The notes below the pieces were generated by a model. It worked only from the letters and a program-made list of their open reading frames with translations, had not been told where the DNA came from and did not search any database. DNA of 64,000 nucleotides from Allodiplogaster sudhausi (taxonomy: Eukaryota > Nematoda > Chromadorea > Rhabditida > Diplogasteridae), in the NCBI GenBank assembly GCA_945643635.1, contig CALZFC010000021.1:3707001-3771000 (forward strand), given 5' to 3'. Made by a program: the position numbers and the translations under genes. This document shows positions 12,185 through 25,943 of the stretch, piece after piece (positions within the stretch are counted from its first letter, which is position 1; the number at the start of each line of letters is the position of its first letter).

Positions 12185-13068
12185 CTAACGGAAGGAGAGT
12201 GGGGGACATTTCTTGCTGATCGAAGCCGAAGAAAGCGTCGCTTGCTTTTCGGCTCAGCCAGCGCAGCTTTTTCTTTCCAACGACTTCTTCTTTAATTTGC
12301 CATCCACTCCCTTCTGGTGCTTTCCTCTCCTCGCCCACGCAGCGTTGCTTTCTGATTCTCTCTCACATTCTTGCATTTAAGACGACGTCTTGCATTTGTG
12401 GCTTGAGATTTAAAATATTAGACAATTTTTCGTTTCTTATAAACCAAAAGAATGTCAAGATGCTGACAAATTTTCCAATCACAACGAATGGCAAGCAGTG
12501 GGCAATTTTGGATTGGCTATTCCTGCTTTAAGAGTGATTTACCACCAACTTGTTACCGGTTATTATTCACACATGGACGTCGTTCGCTCATCGAAGATTG
12601 GTCTAACTTGGAAATTCTCGCAGAATCTACGATTGTACTCTTGGTTCACATTCCACCTTGCGCTGCCCGTTTCTTGCCTGTCTCTGTATGCTTCGTTCTG
12701 CGCAAGTAATTTATTTTTATGTTTACCGTACATTATTTTAATAATAAATGCGCCAACACTAAAAAAAACAATCGCGAAAGACAGGGTCCTTTATTTACTA
12801 AAACGAAAAAAATATTCCGTGGACGGACTAAAACAAAGTTTATGATAAACTTTGGATTTAAAAAGTGCAAATTCTTTACTTTCATTGTTCAGCTTTTTTC
12901 TTGTTTTATTTTTATTTATATCGTCACTCATTGCTCTTCTTTGTACACTCTTGCCCTGTAAATTCTTTACTTTTTGTCGTTCTTAAAACTCTCTCGCGCT
13001 GGGTACTCTCTCTCTCTCTCTCTGTCTCTCTCCCTCTCTCCAGACAGACGGAAGAGGGGCTGCGAGAG

Positions 13069-15640
13069 ATGTCGGCCCCTGGCGATGAGCTAGAGAATCA
13101 GAGACCGCCACAGGCCGCTCCACGACACCGCATACCGACCGTCAGTTCACGGCCTATCCTTTAAACGAAGAGAATAACCGAGCCAAATGTTATTATCGAA
13201 CAATACAAACAATCTTGAGGGCAATTTAAAAAAAGATTATCATCGATGCAGAAAATTTTTAAGATGCACGGTAGGATTTAAACCGCATCCCACGTATTAT
13301 TAAGTGTGACGCTACAACTCTCTGATGGTGAGATGGAAGCGATAAGAAAGTCCAATGACGTATAAGCGGGAGAGGCGACAACGAAGTAGAGAATGGGGTA
13401 TAAGAGAAGTGGAGACAACGGAAGTGGCTTAGAGAAGGAGAGAAAGGGAGGGAGACAAGAACACGAGCAATAGGAGGTGAAATGAAAAACGAGTCGCTTT
13501 CTTGACATTTTCGGAGGAAACATAGTACAAGCTAAACAAAAAAAAGCGTTAATTCGTTCAAACTACGACTTTGCCTAAGTTCACTTGTATAATTTCAACA
13601 TGAAAAAGTGTAAGTTCAAAATTGATTCATACTATTGATAAAATTTGATATCATCCTAAGAAAAATGACGCGAATATATATGTAAGAACAAAAATTTAAG
13701 ATGAGTGAAAAGATGGCAAAATAAAAATGAGTAATGGACGCACACTGAGCAAAACATTGGTGATATGCCAGGTAAGAAAAGCGTCTGTAATAAATATGAA
13801 ATTTCGAAAGGAATTAACTTTGAAGAATTCCTCCACTTGTGCCCCTTTTTCAAGCAACTCTTCGCCCATTCGTTCCATTTGTACCCTAGTCCACTATCCT
13901 TAGCTCCCTTCTCCCTTTTGGCTCGCTTGCAGTTTATTTAGACTCTGCCTTCTTCTTCGTCCCTGCTGAGCCCGTCATCAGCTTCTATGATGCGATAAGC
14001 CATAGCAAATGAAGCTATACGCGCTTTTGCTCATCCATTCGACTTGGCTCTCTTTTCTCACAAATAACCCGATTCTCTCTCCCTTCCACACTCGCTCTTT
14101 CTCGCCAATTTCTCTCTCACTCTCCCCTATCACTAACACCAGTGCAAATCATGCGTACAATCATGCATAAATGCTCCTTCACTGTTTATTTCTTCTTTAG
14201 TTTCTGTATATTCTTTTTCCCTCCGCTATCCCTTCTCTCTTTCTTCCATCATTGCTGCTACTTTCTTTTTCCTCTTTCTCACTTGATCAATATTTCCGTT
14301 CTCTTCACACTTTTGGATATTCTCTTTTTTCGCCAGCCATAATCTGCGTTTCGTTCTAAGCACTTTCCTTCTTGACTTTCACGCTCATATTTCACTTGGC
14401 GATCTTTCCTTCTTTCTCCGTTCTCTCCATTCGTCTCTTTTTCTCTCTGCCTTCATCGATGCCTTCTCGATCCTTCTTTCACAATCCATGAGGTCTAAGA
14501 CAGAAAACTTAATGCTACTGTTTGTTGACTCTCTTCCTCTTTCTCTTTTCTATCTCACTTACCATTTCTCTCTCCAAATCTCTCTCTCCCTATTTCCATT
14601 TCGCAGTGCGAATGCTTGACATCTGTTCTGCAACGATCTGGCAAGAATTTTCCGGTCGATAAAGTCGTGTTAATTGTATGTACATACATTGTACGTTAGA
14701 TAGAGGAGTGCAAGCGCTGACCGCATGACATGCTTTGCTCTTCTATTCTCGAGCGAACAGAGAAAGAGAACTATGGAGACAAGAGAGGGATAAGGAGAAA
14801 ATGGTAGAAAAAGATAAAGAGAGGAGACAGATAGGGAGAGGGAGAGAAAGAGAGGGCGATCGTACAGACATTCCTGGCTCGTCGCACTTTTTAGTACTTC
14901 CACCCTAGCCCGCATGCATCTTCGAGGCCCAGTTTGTAGCCAGTGGACGAGAGAATGAGTTAGCCAGAAACTAAGAAAGGGAACGAGGGCGAATTTAGAG
15001 ACGACAGAGAGAGAGAACGAGAGAGAGAGAGAGAGAAAGATAGATAGAGAGAGAGAGACAGGGAGGGAGGGAGAGAGAGCATCGAGAAGACAGCTGCGCA
15101 GTAAGAGATGCAGAGGTGAAATGAGCGCATGGATAGGGAAGAGGGCGGAGAGCCAGCCCCCGGGTGGCAATGTGCAGTTCGCTTGACGGACACATTGATT
15201 TCGTCGCCATTTCCAAGTGTAGCTGGGCAGAAGGAGAGAGGAGAGAAAAGGAGAGAAAGAGAGAAAGATTGCCAGATCGAAAAGAGAGGCAGAGGAGAGA
15301 GAGACTTAGGGATAGTAGTGGAAAGAGAAGAAAGGAGGAAATGGCGTGGGCGCGCGCATTTCAAATATACAAAGGAAGAATGAGATAGGAAGCCATAAGT
15401 AAGATGAAGTGCCTTTGTTCTCTCCTATATCTTCCACAGCTTCTCGTCTCACTCTTGTTAGGCGGTGAGAGCGGTCTGCCTGTCAGAGAGGAGAGCATTC
15501 TTCCTCCAAGGTCCTTGGTCACTAGTGCACTCATGACTCATGCCAATGCATCTTCTTACTCATAGCACTCCTAACGTTTCTTTTTTTATCTGGCGCATCC
15601 TCAAACATACTATTCTATCCCTTTAACTTTCACAGTTTTT

Positions 15641-15676
<36 letters not shown>

Positions 15677-17292
15677 TCTCTCTCTTTCTCTCTCTCTCTC
15701 TTCCTCTCTCTCTTTCTCTCTTTCTCTCTTCACACTTTCTGCTGTTCCCTTCATCCAGCTATAGGAATGCCAGTCATTGACTGCCCTGGTCGCCATGGTG
15801 CGAAGCCACGCCCTCTTCCATTGGGTTTCCGTTCCATGCCATTGTTATTACTAGTATTGTACTTTTCGCTGTTCCATTATTAATGAAATTGACGAAAATT
15901 GAATATTGCTAATTATACATCTTTTTTTTAGCAAGAAGCGCTTCCTCATGGAATAACTATCGCTCTTTACGAAATTAAGAGTATTTAACGAGTAATTATG
16001 ATATTGTGCACTGAAACGTGTGATAGTTGCTAAGAGTGACTTAACCTATTCAGGTGGTGATCAGCGAGCCAACGACGCCGCAACACGACTTCGACATGTC
16101 GGAAGGCGCTGCCAAGCCGGATCCCAGCGACGCCCACGCCAATGGTTTGCATATTTTCATTCATTACTCTATTCGCTCCTAATTCGGATAGGTTTTTATC
16201 TTCGTCAAGCATTCATTCTTTTTTCTTCGCTGATCTCGCCCAACAAGCAACTCTATTTACATTTCTGTTTTTTAGCTCAATTCGGCGGCTTTTCACGTTG
16301 TATTTTTAGATTGAGGTATCCATTCCTGTGATTTGTGAGCTAGTGGTCCGATGTCGACAAACACAAAGTATCTTGAAGGATGCATATTATGAATGATTCA
16401 GAATGCACTTCCTTTAATTTAGTTATCTGCAAATGCCACTAAGAGATTTCGTTAGGGGACTCAGAGGCTTTAATCACACCAAATGATTCAGAGAAGGATA
16501 TGCTTAAAGAGTCTAAGAGAGTTATTGAAGGAGCATGAAACTCAACAGTAAACAATATCAATTTTAATCACCGTTGTAGTTCCATCTCTCTTTATCATTT
16601 GCACTCCTGCCCTTGTGTCATTCAAAAAGGCGCGAATTCAAGATGGAGTTTTTGGTATCTTGAAGGTTTGCCTCGGAAGAGTGAGGACGACCCTGCGTCG
16701 CCCGACGAGGTCGGCTCGCTTGGCGAGAGCGAGAGCGTCTTCCCTGCCTCGCAACTGCAGGCAGATATCGACGGCATCGGCTCATTCATGTCGCTCAATG
16801 ACAATGATGCTGGTTAGCCACTACATTTCTCGTTATATAAAATATCTTTTATTTCACATTTTTAGTTATATGTACATATGTCTTGTAAAGATCCAATTCA
16901 AATAATCAGTCGGCGGCGGCGCGATGCTCGAGGTCATTCCGCGCCCTCCGGACGGCGGCTACGGCTGGATCATCGTGGCCGCCGCCTTCTTCTCCAACTT
17001 CATCGTCGACGGCGTCTGCAACTCCTTCAGCGGCCTGAAGAAGAGCTTCCAGGAGCACTTCAATGTATACCTTTTTTAACCAAATCCGATCAATCTGCTC
17101 TTCGATTTAAACTTTCTTCCCAATACATATACATATGTATATTGATGTTCCCAAGAAATGCAGTAACAAAGTCTTCCTTGCAGTGCTCCGAGACCGTGAC
17201 TGCACTGATCGGAAGTATTCTTGTCGCCAGCTATCTCCTTATCGGTATGCCTCTTTTTCTTGTTCTTCTCGCTGATCTCTCTTTAGTTCCAT

Positions 17293-17340
<48 letters not shown>

Positions 17341-18712
17341 TCTCTCTCTACTGTCTTCCGCCTCGACATTTCTCCCACGAAATGACACCTTTTCCATTCC
17401 TCCATTCTGGCTAATCCCTGCTTACCGCGCATTCAATCAGTTCTCACGAGAGAAGTATTGTCAGCTTAGACGCTTGACTGGCTCTCAACCTGTAGGCGAG
17501 CGTGTGATAGCTCGGACTGGCCTCTTCGTCTATGAATAGGCGGCAGCTGATAAAGATAGGAAGAAGGTGATAAGAAGAAGCTCTTGAGCGCCTTAAGCCA
17601 TCGCCTTTTCACACGCTTTGTCCTTCCCCTACCGAGCATCTCAGTCAGCTCCGCAGTCTTATCGCACTAACATAAGTATCGTGAGAAGATGGACAGAAAC
17701 TGCCGAACCGAACGATACCAGTGTTCAGCACTCTTACAAGAAATAAAGAACACATTGTCAGCAAGGGAAAATAGCACTAAACACATTTGTTTGTCTATAT
17801 TATTTGGGCATATGACCATTTAAACGGTCCGGCCTAAAATTTTGGGCCCAGTCGATATTTAAATTTGAATTATATCTATATATTTGTATGAAAAAGATAC
17901 TGTCAACGAGTATTAAGTAAGCAATTGACTTTCGTTGATTCTTTATCAATCAATTGCAAAGTTTGTCTTCTGCTAGTTTGAAAGTGAAAACAATTCCAAT
18001 ATTTAAATAAACTGTTGAGGATTAATGATAACTTGAGAAAAAGGGCGAGGGCTGGACCGGAACACCGCGAACCCTCTACCTGCTAACCTTGGGTAATCAT
18101 GAAACATTTTCAGGTCCCTTCGTCGGCGGCTTCATCAACAAGTTCGGCGCGCGACCCATCGTCTGCGCCGGTTCGCTCGTTGCCGGCGCCGCCTTCGCGC
18201 TCTCGACCTACGCCGCCAACATCCCCATCTTCGTATTCCTATTCGGTGTCGTTGGTGGCATTGGATACGGTATGATCTACCTTCCAGCCATCGTCTACGT
18301 CGGCTTCTATTTTGAGAGCAAACGGTCAGTGAGATATGGAATTATGCACTTAAATGTTGTGGTAATATTTTGTTTGCAACCCAAAATCTGTTCGTCTTCA
18401 GTGCTATCGCAACTGGAATAGCCGTGGCCGGCTCCGGCGTCGGCACCATGGTCATGCCCATTCTGGTCGACCATCTCATTGCGAGTCCGTTCACCTTCTC
18501 CTCTTGCATCCACAGTTTGTTCAGTTGTCGAGTGAAGCTCTCTTTTTCAGATCTCGGATGGAAGGGAACCGTCTTTCTCATCTCAGGCTTCAGTCTTCTC
18601 TGCCTCCCTCTTGGCTTCCTTTACAAGCCGCTTGAGGCTCCAAAACAGGTTGGCCAATTGGATTAAAGCGAGATTCTCCTCGTTTCTTGCAGAACGGAGG
18701 AAACCACGAAAA

Positions 18713-18749
<37 letters not shown>

Positions 18750-21700
18750 AGAGAACGGTGTGTTCTTGAAGTGTGTAGAGTGTGCTGTTGAACGCTTCTT
18801 ACAATAGAGAAAGAAAGACGCACACAGGGCATGAAATGTGAGGCATCATAGCTCTTTATCCACTATCTCTTTTCTTTCACAAAGCGCCTATAAACGAAAA
18901 GTGCAAGGATTATGTGATTATTACACTTAAGATGCTAAAGATAGATAAGTTGAGATTGCTGCCGAAGATGAGCAAAAAGGCGACGTCGAGATGGAGCTTC
19001 TGAAGGCGAAGCTTAGGGAGTTTGATTCGGATGTCAGTTCAAACACGTCAAAAAATTTTATTTTCATCCACAAGACTGAAACAATTTGAGGATTCGACAG
19101 AAGCGTCGGTTGAAGGGCAGCAGCCTCCTCGGCGGCAGCTCAGCTACAAATCAAAGACGAATGAGTGGATCGGTCAGTGGCCAACACGCACAATGATGCA
19201 TCATCAAAACGATGCTGGTCTCATTCATGCCTTCCTGCATCATGCGTACTTGTGACTTCTTTGCAGATGCGAACAGCAAGCAGGGAACGGGGATGTCACC
19301 GGAGGAGGACGACGAGGTCATGGCGCGTCTTCGCTCGGCGCTCTCCGAATGCGAAGGAGACACGGCTAGCGACGCCAAGGTAGACACGAAATCATCAAAG
19401 GCTATTAATTACTCCATCTCCGTTAATTGCAAGGAGACCAATGGAGAAGTGAATCGTACGCAGCTCTCTCCCATAACCGAGCACTCCACGAGCAAGCAAC
19501 GCTCCTCAACTAACGTCCAGGTATTGAGAATTCGAGAAGAAATCAGTGAACAGCTCTCACTTTGAAAAATATGTTTTTTTTTTTAACATGACTGCATTGA
19601 AGAATGCTCCGCCAGTATCTGGTGGCTCTAATCAACGGACACGCAAGCTCACAATGACGAGGTTTGCTTTTCATAGTTGATATCTTCGTTGTAAACTTCT
19701 TTATCGACAACAAGTTTGAGCCCAAAAGAAGCGAAGCGTTGAGTCATCATTCTTCAGCATGACGTCAGACATGATGTTCTCGTCGGAGAGCAAGTCGAAC
19801 CTGGGCAGCAGCCGGGCCAATCTGACATCGGGCCTCGCGCGCGTCTCGGCGCGCAGCTTCGCGCAGTCCCTCTCGCGTCTGTCGGCGAGAGGAGTCGGCA
19901 CGACAGGGCAATCCATGCTGAGCGTCGCCATGAGTGTCAGTCAACAAGGCCACCCGATACTTTCCATCCTGTTTCCATGCGTTCTGTCAGGGCCATCCTT
20001 TAATGGACCGCTAAATAGCCCAAAAGCGCAGAACTGGACAAGTTAGACATGCATGACTAACTCTTTTTCTGTTCGTCAATTTAAAATCACAATTTTGTTC
20101 TTGTGGTGCATCAGAAGGTGCACGAAGAACATTCAGCAAAAGCTGTGCTGCCCGAATTCACTTCTCTTCATCAGGGTGTGGATCCGAAAGAGTTCGCGAA
20201 GCCGATGAATCGCAAGGACATCTTCTACGCGGGTTCGATCGCGAACCTCAAGGAGTTCGCGGACGAGGGCAGCTCGATGCCGGCCTACCGCGAGTCCATC
20301 CTCTCCATTCCCGCCTCCGTCATCTCACGCGCCGCCTCCAAGATCAGCGTTGTTAGTATATTCCTCTGTTCAATAGTCCACTTATGGAGAAGAAAGCGAT
20401 TTCTTTGCAATGTCTAATATCCGGTCAGCACATGCGAATCCAATGATCTTGACACGTCAAGGCCGGCGACCTGGCGGACGCGAATCTCCGTATGGGAGGA
20501 TCGCGTATGAGTCGATTCACTGGAGGGCTTGGGCCAGAAGACGCAGACTTCGTTGAGACTTACTATGACGACTCGTCAGTGTTCTATCACACGTCTCTTC
20601 AACATATCATTAATAAAAATATTATTTTATATCAGTAAAGAATGTCTCCGGCGAAAAATTAACATGTAGTTTTTTTAAAGCTTTAATCAGTTCATGCCGT
20701 CATCAAATAGAGATCGAGAAAGTTCGACCGATTTTTTTCTCTTATAGAGAAACAAATAGTTATGCTAAATCTCACGGGTAGTGAACAAAATATTGTAGTT
20801 ATGAGTTGCTTTCATTTTTGCACTCTCTCTCGGGCCTAGGAAAGGCGAGATTCTAGAATAGCGCAAGAGAAATTATTCTTTCTTCAGAGAAAGTAACCTT
20901 TAAGAATTCTTGACCACTTTTAGCCGCTTCAAATTCATTCCACTTACCATCCGCAATGTACTTAGCGAAATGATCGACATACAACTGCTCAAGGTTTGCT
21001 GCTCAGATCAAAGGATAATTGACTACATATATCAGTATGAAGTTAAACTTTTCTTACTTTCGTTGAAATTGCAGGACAAGATCATGCTGCTGCTGTGCAT
21101 CTCGAACCTCTTCGGAATGATGGCCTTCTACATTCCTTTTGTGTACCTCAAGAATCTCGCAGTCGAAGGCGAGGTTGACGAGTCTCTGGCCGGTTATCTC
21201 GTCCCCATAATTGGATTCACCAACACCTTTGGTGAGCACACAGACTACTTGCTTCATTTTATAACTTGATATTTAATTAATTTTTCAAACATTATTTTTG
21301 ACAATAAAATAAAGAAGTGTAAGTTGAAACCCGATGCAGGCCGAATCTTCTTCGGCTGGATGGCTGACCGCCGTTTCGTAAGCGCCCTCACTATCAACAA
21401 CGTCTCGCTGCTCTCTTGCGGCGTCCTCACTGCCGCCGCGCCCTTCATGCCCGGCTTCGCTGGCCTTGTCGCGTACTCATCACTCTTCGGATTCATGATC
21501 TGTACGTGAGAAGGAAAGACTGACAGACGGACAGAGAGTGAAAGATAGATATAGAGAGAGGAGAGCGAGTAAAAGAGTGCCCCATTGCAGCCGCCTACAT
21601 CTCCCTCACCTCGATCGTGCTGTCCGACCTGCTCGGCCTGGAGAAGCTCACGAACTCCTTCGGCCTGCTGGTCGTTGCCAGAGGAATCGCTTCTCTCGCC

Positions 21701-22282
21701 GGCTCGCCTTTTGCAGGTTCGCTAGCCATTCTCTTTACTGAGAATAAATCTAGAATCTAACAAGATTAGAAGTCTAAAAAAAACAGACCAAAGAGCTCTC
21801 AGAACATAGAAGGTGTGCTGCAGGCTTCGTGTACGACGAGACGAAGTCGTACGCGGCGTCGTTCTTCATGGGCGGCGGGCTCATCGTGCTGGCCGGCATT
21901 ATCTCATGTGCCATTCCATTCGCAGCCCGCTACCAGCGGAGCCGAGGCGACAATGAAGGTTTCTTTCAAGTCAGATTTCTAACATAATATACATATGTAC
22001 ATGCGTTGAAGGTTTCTTTCAAGTCATATTTCTAACATAATATAGAACGTATGGATATATTCACTCATTCGCTTTGCAACTTTCTCAGGTGAAGAGCGTA
22101 AAGATGAAGACGCGATGTCAGGCAAGCTGTCCGTGCTGACGGAGAGGAGCGAGGAGAATCTCACCGAGTACCAGCGGACGATCCAGTCACTGAGACAGCA
22201 GCACGCCCTGCTGAGGGAGGTCGAGACCGAGAAGGGGCGCATTGCTGCCCTGCGCAATGACGACGCGCGGTAAGAGACTTTT

Positions 22283-22324
<42 letters not shown>

Positions 22325-22510
22325 AGCTCTCTCTCTCTCTCTCGCTGAGAAGCCTTTTCCTTATAAACTTTAAATGACGTTCCATCTTCACCAACATCGA
22401 GCTTTTTCAGAATCGGCGAAGCCGAAGACGAGTCAGATGAAGTGACCGATGCGAAGACGGCTCTCCTCGACACGGCAGCCGAGAATGGCCAGGCTGAGCA
22501 AGCCAAGTGA
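13069..22510 (+). CDS. Monocarboxylate transporter family protein (SLC16-like)
   Basis: Twenty-one exons join in phase to 939 residues: 13069-13140, 16054-16144, 16666-16812, 16910-17064, 17184-17244, 18114-18324, 18402-18484, 18551-18648, 18955-19032, 19091-19172, 19267-19520, 19729-19935, 20115-20351, 20462-20574, 20924-20993, 21075-21231, 21340-21501, 21591-21716, 21824-21958, 22089-22269, 22411-22510. The MCT signature DGGYGW is at residues 118-123. About 120-306 form the N-terminal six-helix half ([26 protein letters not shown]); 654-846 form the second half ([41 protein letters not shown]). The central loop (about 307-650) is far longer than in SLC16A1 and holds RKDIFYAG near 546, as in invertebrate MCT12/14-like members. 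The acidic C-tail (847-939) is partly coiled-coil. Likely a plasma-membrane carrier for monocarboxylates or related solutes; substrate unknown. An acceptor lies 25 nt before the ATG. Confidence 0.93.
15640..15735. repeat. CT-rich microsatellite in MCT intron 1
   Basis: About 95 bp of TC/TTCC/TTTC pyrimidine repeat inside the 2.9-kb first intron of the transporter gene. Confidence 0.9.
21955..22044. repeat. Tandem duplication spanning a splice donor
   Basis: A 37-bp segment beginning gaaggtttctttcaagtca occurs at 21955-21991 and again at 22008-22044 with one mismatch, a 53-bp period. The first copy holds the exon 19/intron border of the MCT gene, so the second carries an identical decoy donor. 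Using the decoy would add 53 nt and bring an in-frame TAA. Confidence 0.9.
22285..22345. repeat. (CT)n microsatellite in last MCT intron
   Basis: About 60 bp of CT repeat just after the penultimate exon of the transporter gene, separated from the last exon by about 65 bp. Confidence 0.9.
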
Positions 22511-25009
22511 TTCCCTCTCCCTTGTACTCTCCATCGAGTTATCATTCACGGGCCACCACAGAATGCTCTGCAGTATCCCACTTCACGACCTTCACACTAG
22601 AATGCACTGCACTTTTTTTATTCAAATATAAGCAAGCCACAGTTGCTTAAATTAGTTTGTTATAAGGAAATCAAGTTATTTTGTGATCTGATGGAAAGAA
22701 GTACGCTTCTACATTTTTTCCATACATACAAAGACATCCTTCACCGTTCATATTCCTTCTCTTTGTTATTCTCTTCTCTGCTCTTTTCCATCTGGACCTC
22801 TTACTGGTACTCGCGGCCGTGCGGTCCTTTCCATGACTACTGTAATCTGCAGATGTTGTTATGTTTCGTGGGTACAGCGGGTAACTTTTATCATTTGACG
22901 CGACTTTCTGCTGGTCATTTATCTATGTTATTTAAATTTCTTTAAATTACTACTCGTCTGTTAATTGTCGTGATAGTCGTCTCGCACGCAGTTTGCCCTT
23001 GCTTTAGTCCTTCTTCGTGATTAGTGCTTGCATATCGCGCTGACTGTGTGTTCTTCTTGCTTTTATCCAAGCTCTATCTCCGGTTTACATGCTAGAATTT
23101 TTTCGGTCAACTTCCTCAAACTGCGCCGCTTTTGGTATCCGCCATTTTACGGGTGTTCTTTCTTCAAGAAATATTTTCTTAATTTAGGGCAATCGACGAA
23201 GCCTCTTGAATCATTGCAACGTTAATTGTTTTTTTATCGATTTAGAGTACCCTTTTGCAATTAAAATTTTTGATATTATTAAAATACATAGAAGATAGGC
23301 AAGTTAAATTTAAGCTACCAGATTTAAATTGCAGCATTTGATAGTGAAGAATAGAATTTAGCCCTCGCGGGTTTCATCTCTCGTCAAGTTGGTGTCGTCA
23401 ACAACAATCGTGTTTGTTTTGTTATGCTGCTGTTTTTCGCTTTAATAATAACTGGCCTGCAAGGCGCTGTAATGAATCAAAATGTATTACATTTTCACTT
23501 ATTTGTTACACCGAAACGCTGCTGGATGTAGCAGTCGTCTTGCTAAAAAGATATAGTATGTATGTCCTATTTTATTACCATTTTGTTTGGTTAATGGTGT
23601 TTAAAAGGGCCCAAAATAGTCGAATAGACCTCTCAAGTGGTACACGCTAACAATTTTCTAATTTAGATTCTAGATTCTTTTAGCTGTAACAGCTTCTTAT
23701 TTAATCCTCTAACGGCGTGTAAATGCTTTTGAACATCTTTATTTTAAAGCACATCCTGATCATATTTAGTAATTTCCAAAGCCTTATGGTTAGCTGTATG
23801 CTGGTTGTTTTTCTCAATTAGTGCAAGGATATGAAATGGAAAAAGGCTTCCGATTGATGAAGGCTCCTCCTCTGTTACTTCCCTTGATTCTTTTTGAGTG
23901 TACTTCAGCCTCCATTCCCATAGAGTGCCGTGCGTCCTCTGCTCTCCCTCCTCGTGTTGTTCATGAACAGATCTTTGCATTGGTGGCCCAGTCACGCACA
24001 GTGGTGTGCGGCCATTTTAATCCGTCTGTTTAAGTGATTATGTTTACTTTCTTTTTGCGCTAGAACGCATATGCATTGTCTGCAAAAACACTAATTACAA
24101 TACTAGCGAAAAGAAAGAGCCTTTGGTGGTTTTAAGAGTCCTTTTTGCCTTACGTAATCCCTGTCAAATCCCTTATCTGCGAATTATGAGTACTTTTACG
24201 ATATTTGCAATTTAGCCAGCATGAGCTTTCAGTATTAGTCCCCTTATCTTTGCTATTCGTGTTGTTATGACTACTCTCCTTTAATTTGCTAAGCAAATAG
24301 CTATATTTCTGGCTAATAAACGACAATGATGTCATCATCCGAATTCTTTATAAAACAAAATTGGGAATTTAAAATTCTCAGAATCAATCGAGGTGTATTA
24401 ATTCAAATCTCCTCGAGTGATTTTTAACGAAATTTCAAAATAAGACATTAATAACTTGACGGAAACATGACAGAAATTAATAGCAAATAGCTAGAAAGAA
24501 GTTGATATGAATAATTTAGCAGCTACTGCTTCGTTTTGTGCTCAAGATATCAGAGGATAATGAGAGGCAGCAAGAGAACTGAACCTTCTCTCTGGCTGAT
24601 TCTTATCACCACTACCCTTCTGAGCTCCGTTGGAGAAATGCCGTCCCCGCTCGCTACTCCTCAGTCAGTAACAGAATCCAATTAATTGCTGCGGAAGTAC
24701 GAGAGAGTGAGAGAGCATCAGTCTCTTTCCATCTCTCTCTCTACCTCTCTCTCTCGCTCTCTCTCTCTCTCTCTTTCTCTCTCACTCTCTCTACCTGCAC
24801 TCTCCATGTTGCTCGCCGTCCCTCTCTCGAGGTCATCTGGATTCGGCTGCTGTCAAGAGGCATCGCCTGACACATGCATAGAACTACGTGAGAGACATCG
24901 CCGACAGCAGGAGCCACGCGAATAAAGTCTATCCCAAGCGCTCCCTCACATCGGCTCTCTTTCTCGCTTCCCCTTACTCCCATTCTCTCCCACTCTCTAC
25001 TTTCCTCTG

Positions 25010-25054
<45 letters not shown>

Positions 25055-25280
25055 TCCTTTCTCTGTCTTTCAATCTCATTGAATCCCTCTTTACTCGCAG
25101 CATTTCCAAATCTACTTTGTGCCCGTTAAAGACTCGAGCGTCGACTGCTCTCTTGTGGCGCACCTATCTCACAAGACGGGGAAAGGGGAAGTAGGAGTGT
25201 GAAGGAAGGCGATAGAGAGAAGAGATAGACAGAAAGGGAGAGAGAGAGAGAAAGAGAGAGAGAGAAAGAGAGAGAGAGAT

Positions 25281-25318
<38 letters not shown>

Positions 25319-25889
25319 CGACGTCGACCGAGGTGGATACCATGGCACTGAGACAGATTGAAACGGCTTGAGCAAGCGGATGAAATATATCTGTGCAATT
25401 CTCTCCAGTATCCGTCTCGAGATGAATATGAATGTTTGCGGAGCGCGTTCATTTTGCACTGAAAAGAGAGATTTGTATACCATGACGAGATCGTCTTGCG
25501 CATCTTGGCATTTCAATGGATCCTCCATCTCTCTCTCCCTCTCGCTTTCTTTCTTTCGTTTTTCTTTTTGTCTCACTTTCTCTCTTTCTATTTCTCTCCC
25601 TCTCTGGCCCTCTCTGCAACTTTTAAATTAATAGGTATGTATCGTTCCCCTTCAAACCTTGAATCATTAACTCTCTAAGGTTTCGCTGCTAATATCTTCC
25701 TAAGATTTGCGCGTGTGACTTTATACAGAGCAAACGAAGTAACCAACTGAAACGTATACATATTTTTTTTTTATAATTTTCATAATTTTCCAAATTGTTT
25801 CAAAAGTATTAAAAATATAGGTTAACACGAACGAAAATAACATTGACAAAGTATTTCTTGTCACAGATATGAATGTATATGCATTTACT
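22511..25889. other. Intergenic spacer with CT/GA arrays
   Basis: AT-rich 3' flank of the transporter gene followed by pyrimidine and purine repeats at about 24727-24793, 25014-25050 and 25225-25320. No coding exon with credible borders was seen. Open frames here are repeat translations or short AT-rich frames. Confidence 0.6.
25225..25320. repeat. GA-rich microsatellite
   Basis: About 95 bp of GA repeat with AAAGAG interruptions, 0.6 kb upstream of the LINE. Confidence 0.9.
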
Positions 25890-25943
25890 TTTCAAGTTAG
25901 ATCACGTGAGAGACGGCTGCTCTCTGTTCGCCTCTCTCACCTA

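Larger units (their letters stand above)
9667..13043. other. Spacer with repeats and one ambiguous exon-like block
   Basis: Contains a (TC)n tract at 11289-11321 and a (TA)n tract at 12145-12182. A minus-strand exon-like block at about 10251-10361 has coding-like codon use and a gtgaag donor, but no clear acceptor or partner exons. No other gene could be supported. Confidence 0.55.
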
